Of a stretch of 48,583 nt of DNA, positions 45,991 through 48,583 are shown piece after piece. The position numbers and the translations under genes were made by a program. Position 1 is the stretch's first letter, and each line of letters starts with the position of its first letter. Origin of the DNA: Zobellia amurskyensis (GTDB lineage Bacteria; Bacteroidota; Bacteroidia; Flavobacteriales; Flavobacteriaceae); contig NZ_RCNR01000034.1 of NCBI RefSeq assembly GCF_009725985.1, positions 1 through 48,583 on the forward strand, written 5' to 3'. Below the pieces are notes generated by a model that was not told where the DNA came from, searched no databases, and saw nothing but the letters and a program-made list of their open reading frames with translations.

Positions 45991-46947
45991 TTATACGTTA
46001 AAAAATGAGTCTACAAACTCATGTTTATTGAATACTTGTAAATCTTCTATGCCCTCACCTACTCCTATATATTTAACGGGAATCTGGAACTGATCGGAGA
46101 TACCAATAACCACTCCTCCTTTAGCCGTGCCATCTAATTTGGTAACCGCTAATGAAGTAACTTCCGTTGCCTTGGTAAACTCCTTGGCCTGCTCAAAAGC
46201 GTTCTGGCCCGTAGAACCATCAAGCACCAACATAACTTCGTGAGGTGTATTTTCTACTACTTTTTGCATCACCCGCTTTACCTTGGTCAACTCGTTCATC
46301 AAGTTTACCTTATTATGAAGACGGCCGGCTGTATCTATGATTACTACATCTGCATCTTGTTTAACTGCAGAACTAAGCGTATCAAATGCCACGGATGCAG
46401 GGTCACTGCCCATATTTTGTTTTATAATAGGCACATCAACTCGATCCGCCCAAACCTGTAATTGATCTATGGCCGCTGCACGAAATGTATCTGCCGCACC
46501 TAAAACCACTTTTAAACCTTGTTTTTTAAATTGATAGGCCAACTTGCCAATGGTAGTAGTCTTACCCACTCCATTAACCCCTACCACCATAATTACATAA
46601 GGTTTTTTATCTTTTGGAATTGAAAATTCAGTTTGATTACCAAGGTTGGTTTCTGAAAGAAGGCCGGAAATTTCTTCACGAAGAATAGTATTGAGTTCAT
46701 CCGTGCCCATATATTTGTCCTTGGAAACACGTGCCTCAATGCGATCTATGATTTTTAAGGTGGTGGTTACCCCTACATCTGAAGAAACAAGAACTTCCTC
46801 CAAATTATCCAATACATCATCATCTACTTTAGACTTACCTGCAACAGCTTTACTAAGCTTAGAGAGAAAGGAAGTTTTAGATTTCTCTAAGCCCTTATCT
46901 AGGCTTTCCTTTTTCTTTGAAGAAAATATATTCTTAAATAAACTCAT
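45991..46947 (-). CDS. ftsY: Signal recognition particle receptor FtsY
   Basis: Docks SRP-bound ribosomes to the membrane for co-translational insertion. The 318-residue protein has the N domain (about 20-100) and the NG GTPase domain: G1 GVNGVGKTTT at about 123, DTFRAAA, DTAGRLHNKVNL, TKLDGTAKGG and IGVGEGIEDLQVF. The acidic A domain of E. coli FtsY is replaced by a short basic N-terminus, as in many bacteria. A perfect -7 element (46970-46977) shows its own promoter, separated from the ribosomal protein genes by a terminator. Confidence 0.97.
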   Translation of the reverse strand: MSLFKNIFSSKKKESLDKGLEKSKTSFLSKLSKAVAGKSKVDDDVLDNLEEVLVSSDVGVTTTLKIIDRIEARVSKDKYMGTDELNTILREEISGLLSETNLGNQTEFSIPKDKKPYVIMVVGVNGVGKTTTIGKLAYQFKKQGLKVVLGAADTFRAAAIDQLQVWADRVDVPIIKQNMGSDPASVAFDTLSSAVKQDADVVIIDTAGRLHNKVNLMNELTKVKRVMQKVVENTPHEVMLVLDGSTGQNAFEQAKEFTKATEVTSLAVTKLDGTAKGGVVIGISDQFQIPVKYIGVGEGIEDLQVFNKHEFVDSFFNV

Positions 46948-46969
46948 GTGTTCTTTGTATTAATAGGCT

Positions 46970-46977
46970 CAAAGATA
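46970..46977 (-). promoter_or_regulatory. -7 element of ftsY promoter
   Basis: The minus strand reads TATCTTTG, perfect TAnnTTTG, 22 bases before the ftsY start. Confidence 0.5.
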
Positions 46978-47074
46978 ATAAAGTAAGGTGGAAGTTTTTA
47001 TTTAAAATGGCACTACCATGGTCTCAAAGGCGCCAGCCGCTAATTGACACTTTATTAATCTGGATATGAGCAAC

Positions 47075-47103
47075 GAAAAAAGCCCCTTCTATACGAAGGG
47101 GCT
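47075..47103 (-). terminator. Terminator of the rpmB-rpmG-DUF4295 operon
   Basis: Perfect stem AGCCCCTTC/GAAGGGGCT with a five-base loop; on the minus strand it is followed by T6. It lies 21 bases after the DUF4295 stop. Confidence 0.92.
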
Positions 47104-47124
47104 TTATAATACTTTAAAAGTATC

Positions 47125-47277
47125 TTACTTTTTAGACAACCAATCGTTAACCGCCTCTGGGGTCATAACTGACTCTACAAAAGTGTATGAACCACTTTTT
47201 GGAGACTTAACCATTTTAATGGCTTTTGTCAATCTTTTTGAACTTGTCTGTAAACTTGCTACCGTCTTCTTTGCCAT
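47125..47277 (-). CDS. DUF4295 family small protein
   Basis: A 50-residue basic protein (starts MAKKTVASLQTSSKRLTKAI, ends NDWLSKK), too short for a standard gene cutoff but intact. It matches the DUF4295 family, which is found only in Bacteroidota and always just after rpmG. Its position and basic composition suggest a ribosome-associated protein, which remains inference. It follows rpmG by 37 bases and is closed by a strong terminator. Confidence 0.9.
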   Translation of the reverse strand: MAKKTVASLQTSSKRLTKAIKMVKSPKSGSYTFVESVMTPEAVNDWLSKK

Positions 47278-47314
47278 GACTAATATGCTTTTATGTTCTC
47301 GTTAAAACGAAAAC

Positions 47315-47497
47315 TTATTTAATCTCCTTATGGATTGTCATCCTCTTCAAAATAGGATTGAACTTTTTAATCTCCATTCTTTCGGGAGTGTTCTTTTTGT
47401 TCTTGGTAGTGATATACCTTGAAGTACCTGGCTGCCCCGATTCTTTATGCTCGGTACATTCCAAAATTACTTGTATTCTATTTCCTTTCTTTGCCAT
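47315..47497 (-). CDS. rpmG: 50S ribosomal protein L33
   Basis: A 60-residue basic protein of the large subunit, with the L33 core [12 protein letters not shown] and [24 protein letters not shown]. Only one cysteine is present, so it is the zinc-free form. It lies between rpmB (11 bases upstream) and the DUF4295 gene, forming an rpmB-rpmG-DUF4295 operon. Confidence 0.96.
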   Translation of the reverse strand: MAKKGNRIQVILECTEHKESGQPGTSRYITTKNKKNTPERMEIKKFNPILKRMTIHKEIK

Positions 47498-47508
47498 CGT
47501 ATTCTAGC

Positions 47509-47745
47509 TTATTTTACCAATCCTTCTGCTTTCGCTTCTTTCAAAACAGCAGAAATACCCTTTTTGTTGATAATTTTCAACGCCTTTGCAGAAACCTTTA
47601 AGGTTACCCAACGGTCTTCTTCGGGAATATAAAAACGTTTCTTAGAAAGATTAACATTGAACCTTCTTTTGGTCTTATTGATAGAAAACGATACGTTGTT
47701 ACCAAACATCGCTCTCTTTCCCGTAATTTCACAAACTTTTGACAT
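47509..47745 (-). CDS. rpmB: 50S ribosomal protein L28
   Basis: A 78-residue large-subunit protein with the L28 signature MSKVCEITGKRAMFGNNVS followed by NKTKRRFNVNL and ISAVLKEA. It is the first gene of the rpmB-rpmG-DUF4295 operon and has the best promoter in the window 26 bases upstream. Confidence 0.97.
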   Translation of the reverse strand: MSKVCEITGKRAMFGNNVSFSINKTKRRFNVNLSKKRFYIPEEDRWVTLKVSAKALKIINKKGISAVLKEAKAEGLVK

Positions 47746-47770
47746 CGCTGATTTTTCTTTAAACAGGGTG

Positions 47771-47801
47771 CAAATTTATATCATTTTTATGGATGGACAA
47801 A
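47771..47801 (-). promoter_or_regulatory. Consensus Bacteroidota promoter of rpmB operon
   Basis: On the minus strand TTTG (47798-47801), a 19-base spacer and TAAATTTG (47771-47778). Both boxes and the spacing match the TTTG-N19-TAnnTTTG pattern of primary sigma promoters in this phylum. Confidence 0.8.
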
Positions 47802-47809
47802 ACAATATT

Positions 47810-48583
47810 TCAGATTTTTGAAATTTCTTTTTGCAATAGCTCTAAAGCCTTGTTTACAGCCTTCTCCACAATCCGCTCTCTATGGTTACCCATATTGAAT
47901 TTTTCAGCATAAACTCCTCTTGGTGACGCAACAGCAATAAACACTGTTCCTATCTCCGCATCCGAATCTCCTTTTGTAGGACCGGCATTACCCGTGGTGG
48001 CAATGGCATAATGGGTCTTAAACAAATGTCTAACATTTTCGGCCATCTCCGTAGCAACTTCCCCACTTACCACCGAATAACTATTTATAACGTCTCTAGG
48101 CACATTGAGCACGTTGATCTTAGCTTCTGTAGCATAACTCACGACACTGCCCTTAAAGTAAGCTGATGCTCCCGGTAATGCGGTTAGCTGCTCAGCAATT
48201 TTACCTCCGGTAAAACTCTCCGCCGTAGACAATGTCAATCCTTTCTCCGTTAATAGCTTGGCAACAACTTGTTCTAAGGTTTCCTCATCTTCGGAGCCAT
48301 ACATAATATCACCGATCAACGGATATAGTTTTTGAACTTCCGCTTCTACTACATCTTTAAGCTCTTGTTCGTTTGGCCCTTTTGCACTTAACCGCAATCG
48401 TACCTTACCCAAATTGGGTAGATAGGCCAGTCTAACAAATGAGGGTAAATTATTCTCCCAATCTTCTAGTTTATCTGCAATAGCACTTTCACCTAGACCA
48501 TAGGTAACAACAGTTCTATGTAAAATAAAAGGGCGTTTAAAATCTAAAATAATTTTTGGAATAACCTTATCCGTAATCAAATT
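47810..48583 (-). CDS. CinA family protein, N-terminal part outside the window
   Basis: The last 257 residues of a CinA-like protein whose start lies beyond the window edge. The visible C-terminal domain is the nicotinamide-nucleotide amidase type, with LSTAESFTGGKIAEQLTALPG and TTGNAGPTKGDSDAEIGTV (about 118-230 in the visible part). The preceding region should belong to the molybdopterin-binding-like domain (COG1058) and linker. Full-length proteins of this type recycle or hydrolyse pyridine nucleotide by-products (NMN, ADP-ribose). The frame reads through the window end without a start, so the gene is partial. Confidence 0.9.
   Translation of the reverse strand, partial: NLITDKVIPKIILDFKRPFILHRTVVTYGLGESAIADKLEDWENNLPSFVRLAYLPNLGKVRLRLSAKGPNEQELKDVVEAEVQKLYPLIGDIMYGSEDEETLEQVVAKLLTEKGLTLSTAESFTGGKIAEQLTALPGASAYFKGSVVSYATEAKINVLNVPRDVINSYSVVSGEVATEMAENVRHLFKTHYAIATTGNAGPTKGDSDAEIGTVFIAVASPRGVYAEKFNMGNHRERIVEKAVNKALELLQKEISKI

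Overview
The window looks like a stretch of chromosome from a marine-type member of the Flavobacteriaceae (Bacteroidota). This rests on the low-GC DNA and on TAnnTTTG -7 promoter elements in front of many genes. It also rests on a TonB receptor paired with a DUF4249 lipoprotein, a tetratricopeptide sensor kinase with a LytTR regulator, BshC (bacillithiol), a DUF4295 gene next to rpmG/rpmB, and many short SPI/SPII-type signal peptides. I saw no rRNA, tRNA, CRISPR array, insertion sequence or phage gene. Genus-level assignment is not possible from reading alone.

Layout. 1-2.2 kb: a nitronate-monooxygenase-like enzyme and mnmA (minus strand). 2.4-3.8 kb: a triple-fasciclin lipoprotein. 4.2-8.1 kb: yidC, pyrG and a small DUF3820 protein. 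8.1-9.0 kb: a Tat-exported TIM-barrel isomerase-like lipoprotein. 9.0-11.8 kb: a LytTR response regulator and TPR histidine kinase operon. 12.1-15.1 kb: an accessory-looking run of four small secreted or acidic proteins, including a paralogous pair with opposite charge, then a small outer-membrane beta-barrel protein. 15.2-19.9 kb: a DUF922-like protease candidate, OsmC, a five-LysM/PBP1 protein and guaA. 20.5-23.9 kb: TonB receptor plus DUF4249 lipoprotein behind a 597-base AT-rich control region. 24.1-31.4 kb: an FMN-binding PNPOx-like protein, bshC, an M14 peptidase, an MBL-fold hydrolase with a disrupted C-terminus, a membrane protein and a GNAT enzyme.

31.6-35.1 kb: a lipoprotein, then an arsenic resistance operon (arsR, DUF6428, thioredoxin-type arsenate reductase, ACR3 efflux pump). 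A methyltransferase and a divergent AraC regulator follow (35.2-36.8 kb). 37.1-39.6 kb: a K+/H+ antiporter and two small unknown proteins. 39.6-43.2 kb: a minus-strand aldonate catabolism cluster (dgoD, GntP permease, exported SMP-30 lactonase). 43.4-48.6 kb: rimO, a serine hydrolase lipoprotein, ftsY, DUF4295, rpmG, rpmB and the C-terminal part of a CinA protein cut by the window edge.

Most of the window is housekeeping. The parts most worth attention are: the small acidic lipoprotein island (12.1-14.4 kb) with its charge-inverted paralogue; the frameshifted MBL hydrolase near an A9 tract; the arsR operator that overlaps an annotated start codon; and several perfect -7 elements lying only 3-5 bases before the start codon, which suggest leaderless transcripts.
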